This document shows positions 53,025-62,197 of a DNA stretch of 64,000 bases, one piece after another. Below the pieces are notes generated by a model, which saw nothing but the letters and a program-made list of their open reading frames with translations, did no database searches and was not told the origin of the DNA. Origin of the DNA: Planctomycetales bacterium 10988 (GTDB lineage: Bacteria > Planctomycetota > Planctomycetia > Pirellulales > Pb10988); NCBI GenBank assembly GCA_009664345.1, contig CP043547.1, positions 2,260,709 to 2,324,708 on the forward strand. Direction: 5' to 3'. Position 1 is the first letter of the stretch. Every line of letters begins with the position of its first letter. The translations under genes were made by a program, and so were the position numbers.

Positions 53025-53222
53025 TATTCCCTATTCCCTATTCCCTATTCCCTATTCCCTATTCCCTATTCCCTATTCCCTATTCCCTATTCCCTATTCC
53101 CTATTCCCTATTCCCTATTCCCTATTCCCTATTCCCTATTCCCTATTCCCTATTCCCTATTCCCTATTCCCTATTCCCTATTCCCTATTCCCTATTCCCT
53201 ATTCCCTATTCCCTATTCCCTA
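53025..53222 (-). repeat. Tandem array of 28 perfect TATTCCC heptamers, right arm of element 5
   Basis: 198 bases consist of 28 uninterrupted TATTCCC units plus two bases, with no mismatch. The G-rich strand (GGGAATA) is on the minus strand, opposite to the left arm. It begins about 100 bases upstream of the four-helix-bundle start and ends inside tilS, supplying the last codons and TAG stop of that gene. Perfect uniformity points to recent expansion, probably by slippage. Confidence 0.97.
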
Positions 53223-54243
53223 CCACCAGCCGCTCCCGTCTCCTCATCACGCGAATCGCCTTCGGAAACATCTGCATTTCGCGGCGGCGAGGTCCGGAGG
53301 CCAGTTCGGCAAGGCGGTTCCAATGTGAAAAGGTCATCCCTTGTTCTGGCCAACCTTGTTGGCGCCAACCGGTTCGAAGAATCTCGCGGAGCATCGCCGG
53401 GGATTGTCGGATAGCTTCGGGAAGTAGAGCCAAGTCCCACTCCATCAAGGAAGGCGTACTTTCAACAAGGGCTATACTTACCCAATGCTCGGCATTGAGA
53501 TCAATCAACGATTGGGCCTCTCCTGCCAGCTGAGAAAGTTGCAAAAGCGATTGTTGCACCTTGGGATTGAAGGACGTTTCCAACAAAGGAAGCAATTCAT
53601 GCCGGATGCGATTTCGTGTAAAGGTCGGGTCGGTATTGGTGTGGTCTTCGCGAAAAGATTGCTTGATTGCGCTCAGATAGTCGAGCAGTTCTTGCTTGGA
53701 AATCGAAAGCAGCGGTCTTGCTAGAGTAAGAGTATCGGAAAGGCTCCGTTCTGGGGGAATCCCCGCTAAGCCGGTCAGCCCGGTGCCTCGCAACACGCGA
53801 TGGAGAATCGTCTCCACCTGATCATCCTGAGTATGGGCAGTCACAAGCCACTTGGCCGAAATCTCCTCTGCCCACTTTTGCAGAATCGCATAACGGGCCT
53901 CACGTGCGGCACTTTCCCAACTCTCCCGGCGGAGTTCTGACCTAGGCTCCACCATAATCCGCTCGATCCGGCAAGGAAGCTGAAGTTCCTCGGCCAGCCT
54001 CTGCACAAACTCCGCATCTTCGTCGGAAGCCTCGCCTCGCGATTGATGATTGATATGCCCGACAATCAGCTTGGTGGGTGGTCTTGAAATTTCCGCCTCG
54101 AACGAAGATTTTCCGCAGATCGCATGTAGCAATCGCAACAAGGCCACACTATCCGCACCCCCGGAGACCGCTACCAGAATCGTTTGCCCCTGCCAAGCGG
54201 CCGAGGGCCAATTCTCTAGCAAGCGATCTTCGAATGGGTTCAT
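53206..54243 (-). CDS. tilS: tRNA(Ile)-lysidine synthase
   Basis: 345 residues. The PP-loop ATPase motif AVSGGADSVAL (25-35) and NHQSRGEASDEDAEFVQ with the later TAHTQDDQVETILHRVLRGTGLTGL are diagnostic. It uses ATP and lysine to convert C34 of tRNA(Ile2) to lysidine, which lets it read AUA. The C-terminal domains follow (RNRIRHELLPLLE; LAELASGPRRREMQMFPKAI). The last codons GGG-AAT-AGG-GAA-TAG are made of the GGGAATA array, so the natural end has been overwritten by the repeat. The original stop cannot be known. ATG at 54243. Confidence 0.95.
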   Translation of the reverse strand: MNPFEDRLLENWPSAAWQGQTILVAVSGGADSVALLRLLHAICGKSSFEAEISRPPTKLIVGHINHQSRGEASDEDAEFVQRLAEELQLPCRIERIMVEPRSELRRESWESAAREARYAILQKWAEEISAKWLVTAHTQDDQVETILHRVLRGTGLTGLAGIPPERSLSDTLTLARPLLSISKQELLDYLSAIKQSFREDHTNTDPTFTRNRIRHELLPLLETSFNPKVQQSLLQLSQLAGEAQSLIDLNAEHWVSIALVESTPSLMEWDLALLPEAIRQSPAMLREILRTGWRQQGWPEQGMTFSHWNRLAELASGPRRREMQMFPKAIRVMRRRERLVVGNRE

Positions 54244-55273
54244 AGGAAAAGCATTCCATAGGAGAACAAAGAAAGCCTATTTTCCCCTCCGTTAGGGAAG
54301 TAGTTGCAGTTCGGTGAGACTCTGATAAATTAGGGAGAGGAAATTGTCTCTCTCCCGATCCCCCTAGGAAGGGGGGAACTCGTGAGAGTTGTTACGGCCT
54401 TATAAAATCAGTGTAAATGCGGAAGGTTTGAAAACAACCGTGGAGAACCCGCTGCTCGCTTCTTCCTTAGCGTTAGCAATTGGCTCCATGGCCTTCGAAG
54501 GACCTCGTTTAACTGATGATCAGGACACTGGTACTACGATTGCGACGCGAAGTAGTCAGGTGGTCCGCTTTCAATGAATGAACATTTTAAAGTGGCTGCT
54601 TTCTACTTGGTGATAGGAAAAACGTTTTGATGTTTGGGTTCCTCCTCATTTTGTGTCAGCTTTGTTCTCGACTCGTTCGGGTTGTCGGCAAAGCTGCTTG
54701 TTGCCTCCGCTTCTTCGAAGTTTTGTCTTCGAAAGAGTCGACAAGCACGGTACGAAGGACGTTCGTGAAAAACTGCCGGCAACCGTTTGCACGAATGCAA
54801 CATTCCTACCGGGAATATATGGCTCGAAGAACAACCCATCTGGATCGCTGTCGAAAATCGCAACTCCCTCGGTGGTGGGAGCCGTTTGTTCTTAGAACGG
54901 ACCCTCCCGAGAGCTTTCGATCGCAAGATAAATCAAGACACTCATCTTCAGTTCCCTGTTTCGTAAATTCGACTCCATTTCGGTGGTTGACGACTTTTCA
55001 GGGAATCCTAACCGTTTCTTTCCCCTCTGTTTTACGGAGAAGCCCCCCTTTTCAGGGGATCTTGCATCTTCGGAACAGAGAACGAAGCGAAACGGATGGG
55101 AAATCGCACCTTCGCGGTTGCTTTCTCTCGTTTCTCGATGGCAATTGCACCAGACCAGTTCATATCATCAGCGACGTTGTTCCTTCTGAATGGCAGTGAA
55201 AGGAAAGTGAGAATCGTTTGGATTCTTGGCTCTCCTTCACCAACCTTCCAATTCAGTTAGGGATTTCAATACC
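54244..55273. other. Long intergenic region upstream of rny
   Basis: About 1030 bases. Short GC hairpins occur at 54333-54356 (GGGAGAGG/TCTCTCTCCC) and 54359-54376 (CCCCC/GGGGGG), and CCCCCCTTTTCAGGGG lies near 55045. Plus-strand frames at 54389-54577 and 54627-55199 lack conserved features and start context, and I regard them as non-coding. No RNA gene could be recognised. Confidence 0.45.
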
Positions 55274-56827
55274 GTGGACCCGTTTGTCGTCTTTAGTTTA
55301 GGTGCGATTTGTGCAGCAATCGCTACCTTTTTCGTTGTTAAAATTGTTGATCGCGTTCGATTGACGGATGCGCAACGCCGTGTTGACTCGATGCTTGAAC
55401 AAGCCGAACGGGACATGTCGACCCGTCGCAAGGAATTCGAGCTAGAGTTAAAAGAACAGGCGATTCGTCAGCAGGCGGACTTCGAAAAAGAAGCTCACCG
55501 TGAACGACAAAAGCTAGATCAAAAAGAGCATCGGCTCGAAGTCCGGGCCAGCCAGATCGAGCAGAAAAGTCAAGAGCTGAAAAAACAAGAACAGATCGTC
55601 GAAGCCAATCAACGCCGGCTCACCGAACGTATTCAAGAAGCCAATAAGCAAAACGAGGAGCTAACGCAAGCCCTCGAAAAACAACAAGAGATCCTGCAAA
55701 AAATCAGCGGCTTCACCAAGGAAGAGGCCACGCGTCATCTGCTTGGCCGACTGGAAAGTGAATTGCAGCACGAAGCCGGGGCCTTGATTCTCAAGTATCA
55801 AAAACAGGCCGAAGAAACCTGCAAGAAAAACTCCCGCGAGGCGGTCATCATCGCCATGCAGCGATACGCGGCCGCCCACACGGCCGAATCGACCACCAGC
55901 GTCGTCGATATTCCCAGCGATGACATGAAGGGCCGGATCATTGGTCGGGATGGCCGGAACATTCGGGCTTTTGAAAAGGCCTCTGGCGTCGATGTCATTA
56001 TTGATGATACCCCTGGCGTGGTCGTCGTCAGTGGCTTTGATGCGGTTCGCCGGGAAATTGGCCGGATTTCGCTGAATAAGCTGATTGCCGATGGCAGGAT
56101 TCATCCTTCGCGAATCGACGAAGTGGTGGAAGAAACGCAAAGCGAAATGGAGCAGCATATCCTCCGCTTGGGGCAAGAAGCGGCTCAAGAATGCGACGTG
56201 CAAGGTCTGCATCCGCGGATTCTGTCTTTGCTCGGCCGGTTGCACTTCCGCACAAGCTACAGCCAAAATGTCCTGCGGCATTCGATTGAAGTTGCCTTCT
56301 TAACCGGAATGATGGCGGAAGAAATCGGTATGGATGGTGCCCTCGCCCGCCGTTGTGGGTTGTTGCACGATATTGGAAAAGCCGCCGATCACGAAATGGA
56401 AGGCGGTCACCCGAAGGTCGGGGCCGATATTCTCAAACGCCACGGCGAACGCCCCGAAGTCGTTCATGCGGCCTTTGGCCATCATGATGATTTAAGAATT
56501 GAACACCCGCATACTTTACTCGTCGCTGCCGCGGATGCCTGTAGTGCCAGTCGTCCAGGGGCACGCCGGGAAACCTTGGAACGCTACGTCAAACGACTGG
56601 AAGAACTCGAAAGCATCGCGACAAGTTTCTCCGGCGTCGAACAAGCCTATGCCATTCAAGCCGGTCGGGAACTCCGCGTGATCGTGAATGCCAAGGAAAC
56701 GACTGATTCCACCGCGGCGAAAATCTGCCGAGACATCACCCAAGCCGTTCAAGAACAATTGACTTATCCTGGCGAAATCCGCGTTGCTGTCTTGCGAGAA
56801 AGCCAATTTTCCGACGTCGCCAAGTAA
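55274..56827 (+). CDS. rny: Ribonuclease Y
   Basis: 517 residues from the GTG at 55274; an in-frame TTG lies 16 codons upstream. An N-terminal TM helix ([19 protein letters not shown]) anchors it to the membrane, a Glu/Gln/Lys-rich coiled coil of about 150 residues follows, then a KH domain ([20 protein letters not shown]) and an HD domain ([18 protein letters not shown]). It starts mRNA turnover by endonucleolytic cuts. Length and order agree with the family. It is followed by ymdB, a widely conserved neighbour, with a family 1 repeat in the gap. Confidence 0.95.
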   Translation: MDPFVVFSLGAICAAIATFFVVKIVDRVRLTDAQRRVDSMLEQAERDMSTRRKEFELELKEQAIRQQADFEKEAHRERQKLDQKEHRLEVRASQIEQKSQELKKQEQIVEANQRRLTERIQEANKQNEELTQALEKQQEILQKISGFTKEEATRHLLGRLESELQHEAGALILKYQKQAEETCKKNSREAVIIAMQRYAAAHTAESTTSVVDIPSDDMKGRIIGRDGRNIRAFEKASGVDVIIDDTPGVVVVSGFDAVRREIGRISLNKLIADGRIHPSRIDEVVEETQSEMEQHILRLGQEAAQECDVQGLHPRILSLLGRLHFRTSYSQNVLRHSIEVAFLTGMMAEEIGMDGALARRCGLLHDIGKAADHEMEGGHPKVGADILKRHGERPEVVHAAFGHHDDLRIEHPHTLLVAAADACSASRPGARRETLERYVKRLEELESIATSFSGVEQAYAIQAGRELRVIVNAKETTDSTAAKICRDITQAVQEQLTYPGEIRVAVLRESQFSDVAK

Positions 56828-56950
56828 CCTAGATTCCCGAGTTCACGAAAAGGACTGCATTTTTTCCGTTTCCTCTGAGGGTCAATCTCGATATTATAAA
56901 GAAATAAGGGAGCATCTTTAGCAAAACTTATTCCGTCCAGCTTATGGTTC

Positions 56951-57025
56951 GTGGTCAAAAGTAAATTGAGGGCCACCTTTTCCAGGTGTTTATCTGCTTC
57001 TAAGCGGTTTTGACCACTGGCTTTT
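56951..57025 (+). repeat. Palindromic intergenic repeat, family 1, best copy
   Basis: GTGGTCAAAA (56951-56960) and TTTTGACCAC (57008-57017) are perfect 10-base inverted ends. The centre is CACCTTTTCCAGGTG, and TGGCTTTT follows the right end. It lies between rny and ymdB. Confidence 0.85.
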
Positions 57026-57096
57026 ACTCTTAATTCCGCTTTCCTTGGAAAGCACATGCCGATCTTCCCCACTTCGGGTTAGAAAGTTGTAACCTC

Positions 57097-57921
57097 GTGC
57101 GTATTTTGATGATTGGGGACATTGTCGGCAAACCGGGTCGCCAAATTGTGAGCCAAGCCATCCCAGGGCTCATTCAACGAGAATCTCTCGATTTAGTCGT
57201 GGCCAATGCTGAAAATGCCACCCACGGTTCGGGTCTCAATCCGCAAAACTATCAAGAGTTGATGCGGGCTCAAATCGACGGCATTACCATGGGCGATCAC
57301 ATTTATCGTCGGCGAGAATTAAAATCAATTCTCAATCGCGAAAGCAATATTGTCCGCCCCGCCAATTATCCGCCTCAAGCGCCGGGCCGGGATTATGCGA
57401 TTCTTTCCGCTCGCAATGGCGTGCCGGTGGCGATTATTTCGCTCTTGGGAAGAGTCTTTATGCGGCCAGTCGACTGTCCTTGGCGAGCGGTGGATCGGGT
57501 CTTGGATCGCATCCCTTCTTCGGTCAATGTGATTTTGGTCGATTTTCATGCGGAAGCCACCAGCGACAAACAGATCATGGGGCGATATCTCGATGGCAAA
57601 GTAACGGCCGTGATGGGAACACACACACATGTCCCAACCGCTGACACGCAAATTTTCCCCGGCGGCACCGCGTTTCAGGCAGATCTAGGAATGACCGGGC
57701 CTTATGAAAGCATCATCGGTCGCCGCATCGATCGCGTGACGGAAACAACGATTACCTTCCTGCCGACAGAATTTGAAGTCGCCACCGAAGACCCCCGCAT
57801 TTGTGGCGTTCTCATGGATGTTGACCCTACCACTGGAAAAACGAACTCCATCGAACGGGTTTGCATCTATGAAGAAGAAGCCCAAGACCTCGCCACTTTA
57901 TATACTTCAAATCACAAATAG
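57097..57921 (+). CDS. ymdB: YmdB-family metallophosphoesterase
   Basis: 274 residues starting from GTG at 57097 (MRILMIGDIVGKPGRQ). Dinuclear metal motifs are GDIVGKPGR, ANAENATHG, GDHIYR, VDFHAEATSDK and GTHTHVPTADTQ, in the family order. The protein is a phosphodiesterase active on 2',3'-cyclic nucleotides in Bacillus, where it affects development and mRNA turnover. Its place directly after rny is conserved in many phyla and suggests a joint role in RNA decay. There is no Shine-Dalgarno beyond an AGAAAG run. Confidence 0.93.
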   Translation: MRILMIGDIVGKPGRQIVSQAIPGLIQRESLDLVVANAENATHGSGLNPQNYQELMRAQIDGITMGDHIYRRRELKSILNRESNIVRPANYPPQAPGRDYAILSARNGVPVAIISLLGRVFMRPVDCPWRAVDRVLDRIPSSVNVILVDFHAEATSDKQIMGRYLDGKVTAVMGTHTHVPTADTQIFPGGTAFQADLGMTGPYESIIGRRIDRVTETTITFLPTEFEVATEDPRICGVLMDVDPTTGKTNSIERVCIYEEEAQDLATLYTSNHK

Positions 57922-57945
57922 CGACTTTAAATTCAAGCCACTATC

Positions 57946-58638
57946 ATGACTCAAGACGTTTATCAAGCTTTACAAACTTTCTGTGATCCCCCTCCAGATG
58001 ATTTGGTAAAACACTTCAGCGAAGGTTCTTTTCCAAACGATCCAGTTCTACACTTCAACCTTCTTCCGCTTGAAGACGCACTTGATTTTAGTATTAGCAT
58101 TCAGACGCATGCTTACCTAGGCGAACCGCTCGGTCTCTTCGCGCTTGAGGATGCGAATAACTCCAACCCTTATTGTTATGTTTCCAAGGGACCAGCAAAA
58201 GGAACCATTTACTACCTTCCTCACGATGGGTGGCCGGAATTTGCTTATGATTCCTTGGAGGATTTCCTAACCGCTATTCGCAAGGCCATCGAGAGCGGAA
58301 CGTACATTGATGATCTTGTTCACGATAAAGTGCTCCCTAGCATCGACCGGCATGAAGTAGCGAATTATACGGAAAAACTTCTGGAAGAAGATGCCCTAGT
58401 CGAGGAAATTGTGGCCTATATTCCTTTGCTCGATACCAAAGAGACGAAACTTTTTGAAAAGCTGGTCAAGCATCCGGAGCCTTGTGTACTACACGCCGCC
58501 GCAAGTCGGGTTGAAGAGTCACCCCAACTGGCCCTTCTGGATGCAGCTACGGTTCTTACAAACCATCCATATCCCCATGTTGCCCAACATGGTAAAAAAG
58601 CGAGAGCCGCGATCCACAAAATAAAATATCAGCTATGA
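57946..58638 (+). CDS. Unknown protein with possible SMI1/KNR4-like region
   Basis: 230 residues, soluble. The middle (FALEDANNSNPYCYVSKGPA, then IYYLPHDGWPEFAYDSLEDFL) recalls the SMI1/KNR4 (SUKH) fold, used by many immunity and regulatory proteins. The C-terminal 80 residues (VKHPEPCVLHAAASRVEESP; TNHPYPHVAQHGKKARAAI) look like HEAT-type helical repeats. Such a combination fits a protein-binding role. Start ATG 57946, 24 bases after ymdB, so it could be co-transcribed. The family match is by pattern only. Confidence 0.75.
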   Translation: MTQDVYQALQTFCDPPPDDLVKHFSEGSFPNDPVLHFNLLPLEDALDFSISIQTHAYLGEPLGLFALEDANNSNPYCYVSKGPAKGTIYYLPHDGWPEFAYDSLEDFLTAIRKAIESGTYIDDLVHDKVLPSIDRHEVANYTEKLLEEDALVEEIVAYIPLLDTKETKLFEKLVKHPEPCVLHAAASRVEESPQLALLDAATVLTNHPYPHVAQHGKKARAAIHKIKYQL

Positions 58639-58735
58639 TTCGATCTCGCTCACTATCCCTATTTCCACTTCAGAAATTGATCTTGCAGTTGAACCTCTTC
58701 TGTTCTAAGTTTTGTAGCCGTAAAGGATGGCCCCG

Positions 58736-59209
58736 ATGGATGAACCAATAAAACGTAAGCGAAAAGTACGTTATTCTTGGCTTGTCCGGGTGGTGGCTTT
58801 TAGCCTCGGGCTTGGTGTGGCGGGCGTATTGGGTTTAGCAGCCAGCTTGCAGCCAAGTTCCGCCGGTTTGGGCACGCATCAGCAGTTGGGACTTCCCCCC
58901 TGCACGATTCGCGTTCTTTATGACATGCGATGTCCTTCTTGTGGAATGACGACCTCTTGGTCCCATTTTATGCGAGGGCAATTTCTCCAATCGATGCAAG
59001 CGAACTCAGGCGGGTTCTTGCTGGCTCTAAGTAGTGCGATTGTGGCACCTTGGCTCATGCTGAGTGCCGTGGTTGGGCATCCGGTAACCCGGCAGCCCCG
59101 TGATAGTACCTTGGCGCTCGCTCTGCTATTTATTGTTTGTGTCACCTTGATCGATTGGTACGTTCGCTATTGGCAAGAAACGGGGAATCTTTTCCCAACT
59201 TGGCAATAG
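58736..59209 (+). CDS. DUF2752-family membrane protein
   Basis: 157 residues from the ATG at 58736, which has AAAGGA 8 bases upstream. Another ATG three codons earlier is possible. A basic start (KRKRKVR) precedes the first TM helix. The DUF2752 signature YDMRCPSCGMTTSWSHFMRG follows, then two more hydrophobic segments. The Cys pair in CPSCG may bind metal. Function is unknown in the family. It stands alone after the 57946-58638 gene. Confidence 0.88.
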   Translation: MDEPIKRKRKVRYSWLVRVVAFSLGLGVAGVLGLAASLQPSSAGLGTHQQLGLPPCTIRVLYDMRCPSCGMTTSWSHFMRGQFLQSMQANSGGFLLALSSAIVAPWLMLSAVVGHPVTRQPRDSTLALALLFIVCVTLIDWYVRYWQETGNLFPTWQ

Positions 59210-59226
59210 AGAACAAGTTAGAGCTT

Positions 59227-59297
59227 GTAGTCAAAAGTAATGAAGAAGTCATCATCACAAGGTGTTCCTCCGACTTCGTCGGGTTTTGACACTGGCT
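59227..59297 (+). repeat. Palindromic intergenic repeat, family 1, diverged copy
   Basis: GTAGTCAAAAGTAA at the left and GGGTTTTGACACTGGCTCTC at the right match the family ends. The centre reads ACAAGGTGTTCCTCC rather than the standard hairpin. Confidence 0.6.
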
Positions 59298-59454
59298 CTC
59301 AAACAAACGCATTTCGTAGGGACCGACATTTTGAGAACAAGCGAGTTCTCCCTCTTGAGGTCCCTCGCACGACATATCACGCAATTCGCTCAAAGCTCCA
59401 TGTAGGGAACTTGGCGAACATCAATGTCATTTCGTTTTAGATGAAGGATTTGCG

Positions 59455-60087
59455 ATGGATCGCTTCCTGTTTCGAGATCGCCGTTATTTGATCTGTGCCA
59501 GTCTGCTGATGTTGGGAATTTGTGGCTGCGCTGCTCCGATCGCCACCCTGCTTTATGTGGTCAAAGGCCGCACCACCCCGGCGGAATGTGATTTATTGGA
59601 AGAAAAGAAAGTCGCGGTCGTCTGCCAGGCCCCGGCGAGTATGCAGTTCCGCACCCGCTATGTGACGGGAGAGCTTTCAAAACTGGTCGCGTTGGGACTG
59701 GAAAAGCATGTCCGCAAAATTGAAATCGTCGATCCCCGCGAAGTCGCCGAGTGGGTCGATGAGAATGATTGGATCGATCCGATTGAATTGGGCAAAGCGG
59801 TGAATGCCGATTTGGTCTTAGCGATTGATCTCGAAGAATTTCAACTCAAAGATGGGCAAACGCTCTTTCGCGGGAAGGCAAATGTCCTCCTGAAAATTCA
59901 CGACGTGAAGGAAGACGAAGTCATTTGGGAAAGGATTCCATCGCAAGTCGTTTGGCCCAAACATGTTGGAATCCCCGTCCAAGAAGAACAAGAACACCAA
60001 TTCCGACTCGATTATCTCAATCGCCTTGCCTTTGAAATCGGCAAATACTTCTACGCCTGGGATCAATACAACGATTTCCTAGGCTAG
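59455..60087 (+). CDS. Conserved lipoprotein, function unknown
   Basis: 210 residues with a lipoprotein signal: basic MDRFLFRDRR, hydrophobic YLICASLLMLGI, and lipobox GICGC with Cys25. The mature part has alternating beta/alpha segments (KKVAVVCQAP; VRKIEIVDPREVAEWVDEND; NADLVLAIDLEEFQLKDGQ; ANVLLKIHDVKEDEVIWERI). This layout resembles small periplasmic lipoproteins such as the GNA1162/LPP20-like kind, in which a rigid alpha/beta domain meets the outer membrane. I do not assign a family. AAGGA precedes the ATG at 59455. A strong terminator follows. Confidence 0.82.
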   Translation: MDRFLFRDRRYLICASLLMLGICGCAAPIATLLYVVKGRTTPAECDLLEEKKVAVVCQAPASMQFRTRYVTGELSKLVALGLEKHVRKIEIVDPREVAEWVDENDWIDPIELGKAVNADLVLAIDLEEFQLKDGQTLFRGKANVLLKIHDVKEDEVIWERIPSQVVWPKHVGIPVQEEQEHQFRLDYLNRLAFEIGKYFYAWDQYNDFLG

Positions 60088-60107
60088 AATGAAAGTCTCA
60101 AACTAAA

Positions 60108-60155
60108 AAAGAAAGCTTGCTGGAAGTTATTTCTTCCAGCAAGCTTTCTTTATTT
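60108..60155. terminator. Bidirectional rho-independent terminator
   Basis: A 19-bp perfect stem pairs AAAGAAAGCTTGCTGGAAG (60108-60126) with CTTCCAGCAAGCTTTCTTT (60133-60151), with A/T-rich flanks on both sides. It lies between the convergent lipoprotein and vWA genes. Confidence 0.92.
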
Positions 60156-60178
60156 CAAAACCTCAAACAACGTTGAAT

Positions 60179-62197
60179 TTACAATGTTGGTCGAGGAGCT
60201 TGGCGTTTGCGATCGAGCATTCTTAGCTCATCGTCGTTAGGATTGTTATTGTTGTTCTGTTGCATCCGTTGGCGACGGGCTTGGATATCCGTGAAGGATT
60301 CCGTCCATTCCCAACCGAGCGGAGTGTTCAGTTCTTTTTCAGCCAACAACGCCCACGGGGTATTGGGGTGTTCGTCCAAAACCCGTTGGAGATAAACTTT
60401 GGCTTCCTCGGCCATTTTCTCCGTGGAACTACTGGTGGTAATCTTTTCGGAGTTATCCAAAACCCAGGTGTTATTTTTCGGGTCTTTGAATTTCATCCCA
60501 CGTTTCGCTTCGGCGAGCATCCCGTTGTAGCCTTCGGTACGGACAATCGCGGCCAAAATCCGGCCCATGGCCAAATCGAACCCAGCTTGCCACCGCGGTT
60601 GGGTCAAAGCAGGTCGGCCTTTTTCCCCGGTCTTGAGAATTTCATAGACCATTCGCAACTTCGGTTCCAAACGAGCGGCTGCCTTTTGTGCTTCAGTCAG
60701 TTGGGCACTAAGTTGGCCTTCGTCCTCTTTTTCAAACCGAGTACGGGGATTTTCCATCGCACTGACTCGGCTTTCCCCAGCGGCACGGACCAAAGCCCCA
60801 CGAGCGGGATTGCTAACCAAAAGCTGTTGGTATTCTTGCGGACTCATGTAATCCGGGGCATAAGGTCGCATGAGGGCCGGCTCCCAGAAATGGAACATCA
60901 AAGCCGTATTCTCTTCGGTATAGCGACGACCGGACATCCCTTTCATACGGGCTTCGCGGGTCTTGTTCGGATGGATGGCAAAGTAAATCCCACCCGTTTC
61001 ATAACAAAGCCGCGTGAGCGAGAACGGACCAAAGCCGGAATCGAGGGCCTCGGTTTCTTCCAGTTCTTGCGGACTTCCCCAGAAGGCAAGCTTGATTCGC
61101 TCCGGTGCGAGCGATTCGGGGCCTTGATCGACATCGATCCAGTATTCGGTCTCTTCGTACTTCGGATCATGATTGACGTAGCGGACCTTGGCGGTTTCTC
61201 GACCAAAGGGAGCAGGCACGCCAATTACATAGACCGGCATTTGATAACGACGGACGGTATTTAAGGTGTCTTCGATCTTGTTTTGATCATCCCCGACTTC
61301 ATCGCTCACCACGATGATCATGACGTTGCGATTTTGACGGCGATGAATCAGATGCTTTTCGCCCGCTTGTTTGATCGCTTCGAAGGTACGTTCGACGCCG
61401 CTGGGGTCTTCTTTGATCTTGCCCATCGCGTCGCGAATCGTTTGGAAATCCGCGGTCGGTTTTTCGGTCAGGAATTCAATATCTTTCCCGAAAGACATAA
61501 TCGAAGTCAGCAGCGGCTCATCGCCAGCTTTGTATTTTTGGAAGGCATTATGGCCATTTTCTTGCAAGACACCCAGTTCGGTGTAGATGTTTTGGAAGCG
61601 TTGCAAGATTTGTTCGCGTTGTTGCTGAAGCGATCCCGATTGATCGAACAGCCAAACCACCACCGTTTTCCGGCTGGCCATCGATTCCAGAATCTCATGC
61701 GAAATCCGATCGACTGCCCCGGAGGCACCTTTCGAGCTATCGCCCACTGGCGAACCCATGACTTTGACATCATTGTTGAGGACCGGACCACTATTTAAGG
61801 AAGCAAAGGTCAACGGAACTTCGATAGGGGCCGTTTCAAAAAGCGGCATTTCGTTCATGATTAAGGACTGTTCGTCCAAAATATCGGCAGCGGCTTGAGC
61901 AGCTTCGGCGGCCGCCATGCTTTGTGAACCAATATCTTCGGAGATATTGTCCATGTCGAAGGTGGTTTCGGTCAGCAAATCTTCCGGTGGTTCAACATCT
62001 TCTTCCTTTTGCTGAACGATCTCCAACGTGATTTGATCGTTAGGAACGACCAAGGCAAAAATCGCAAGTCCCACGAGAATCAGGAGATGGACACCTAGAC
62101 TCACCACCCACGCGGAGGACTCTCCATCAAACGGAGTCTCTTCTTCGCCTGTCCAATACTGCCATGTTTCTCGTAGCCGATTGACTACTCGTTGCAT
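60179..62197 (-). CDS. Membrane protein with von Willebrand A domain
   Basis: 672 residues. A cytoplasmic N-terminus with Trp residues precedes a TM helix at 32-51 (VSLGVHLLILVGLAIFALVV). An acidic, Ala-rich linker to about 170 leads to the vWA domain with the MIDAS motif DQSGS (D185, S187, S189) and the following VIIVVSDEVGDD segment. The domain runs to about residue 440. The C-terminal part is helical (AQKAAARLEPKLRMVYEILK) and ends in an Asn/Gln/Pro-rich tail. vWA domains bind partner proteins through a divalent metal. It looks like a periplasmic-side scaffold of unknown complex; similar planctomycete proteins are common. ATG at 62197. Confidence 0.88.
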   Translation of the reverse strand: MQRVVNRLRETWQYWTGEEETPFDGESSAWVVSLGVHLLILVGLAIFALVVPNDQITLEIVQQKEEDVEPPEDLLTETTFDMDNISEDIGSQSMAAAEAAQAAADILDEQSLIMNEMPLFETAPIEVPLTFASLNSGPVLNNDVKVMGSPVGDSSKGASGAVDRISHEILESMASRKTVVVWLFDQSGSLQQQREQILQRFQNIYTELGVLQENGHNAFQKYKAGDEPLLTSIMSFGKDIEFLTEKPTADFQTIRDAMGKIKEDPSGVERTFEAIKQAGEKHLIHRRQNRNVMIIVVSDEVGDDQNKIEDTLNTVRRYQMPVYVIGVPAPFGRETAKVRYVNHDPKYEETEYWIDVDQGPESLAPERIKLAFWGSPQELEETEALDSGFGPFSLTRLCYETGGIYFAIHPNKTREARMKGMSGRRYTEENTALMFHFWEPALMRPYAPDYMSPQEYQQLLVSNPARGALVRAAGESRVSAMENPRTRFEKEDEGQLSAQLTEAQKAAARLEPKLRMVYEILKTGEKGRPALTQPRWQAGFDLAMGRILAAIVRTEGYNGMLAEAKRGMKFKDPKNNTWVLDNSEKITTSSSTEKMAEEAKVYLQRVLDEHPNTPWALLAEKELNTPLGWEWTESFTDIQARRQRMQQNNNNNPNDDELRMLDRKRQAPRPTL

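Noticed and set aside
53025-53222. CRISPR array
   Set aside because: The 7-base unit has no spacers and no cas genes are near.
52947-53414. Plus-strand open frame with a repeating SLFPIPY peptide
   Set aside because: It is the translation of the TATTCCC array: a 7-base unit read in three frames gives a 7-residue repeat. It is antisense to tilS and has no gene features.
54627-55199. 190-codon plus-strand frame upstream of rny
   Set aside because: Composition (many Arg, Ser, Cys, Phe) is that of random frames, there is no start context and no recognisable motif.
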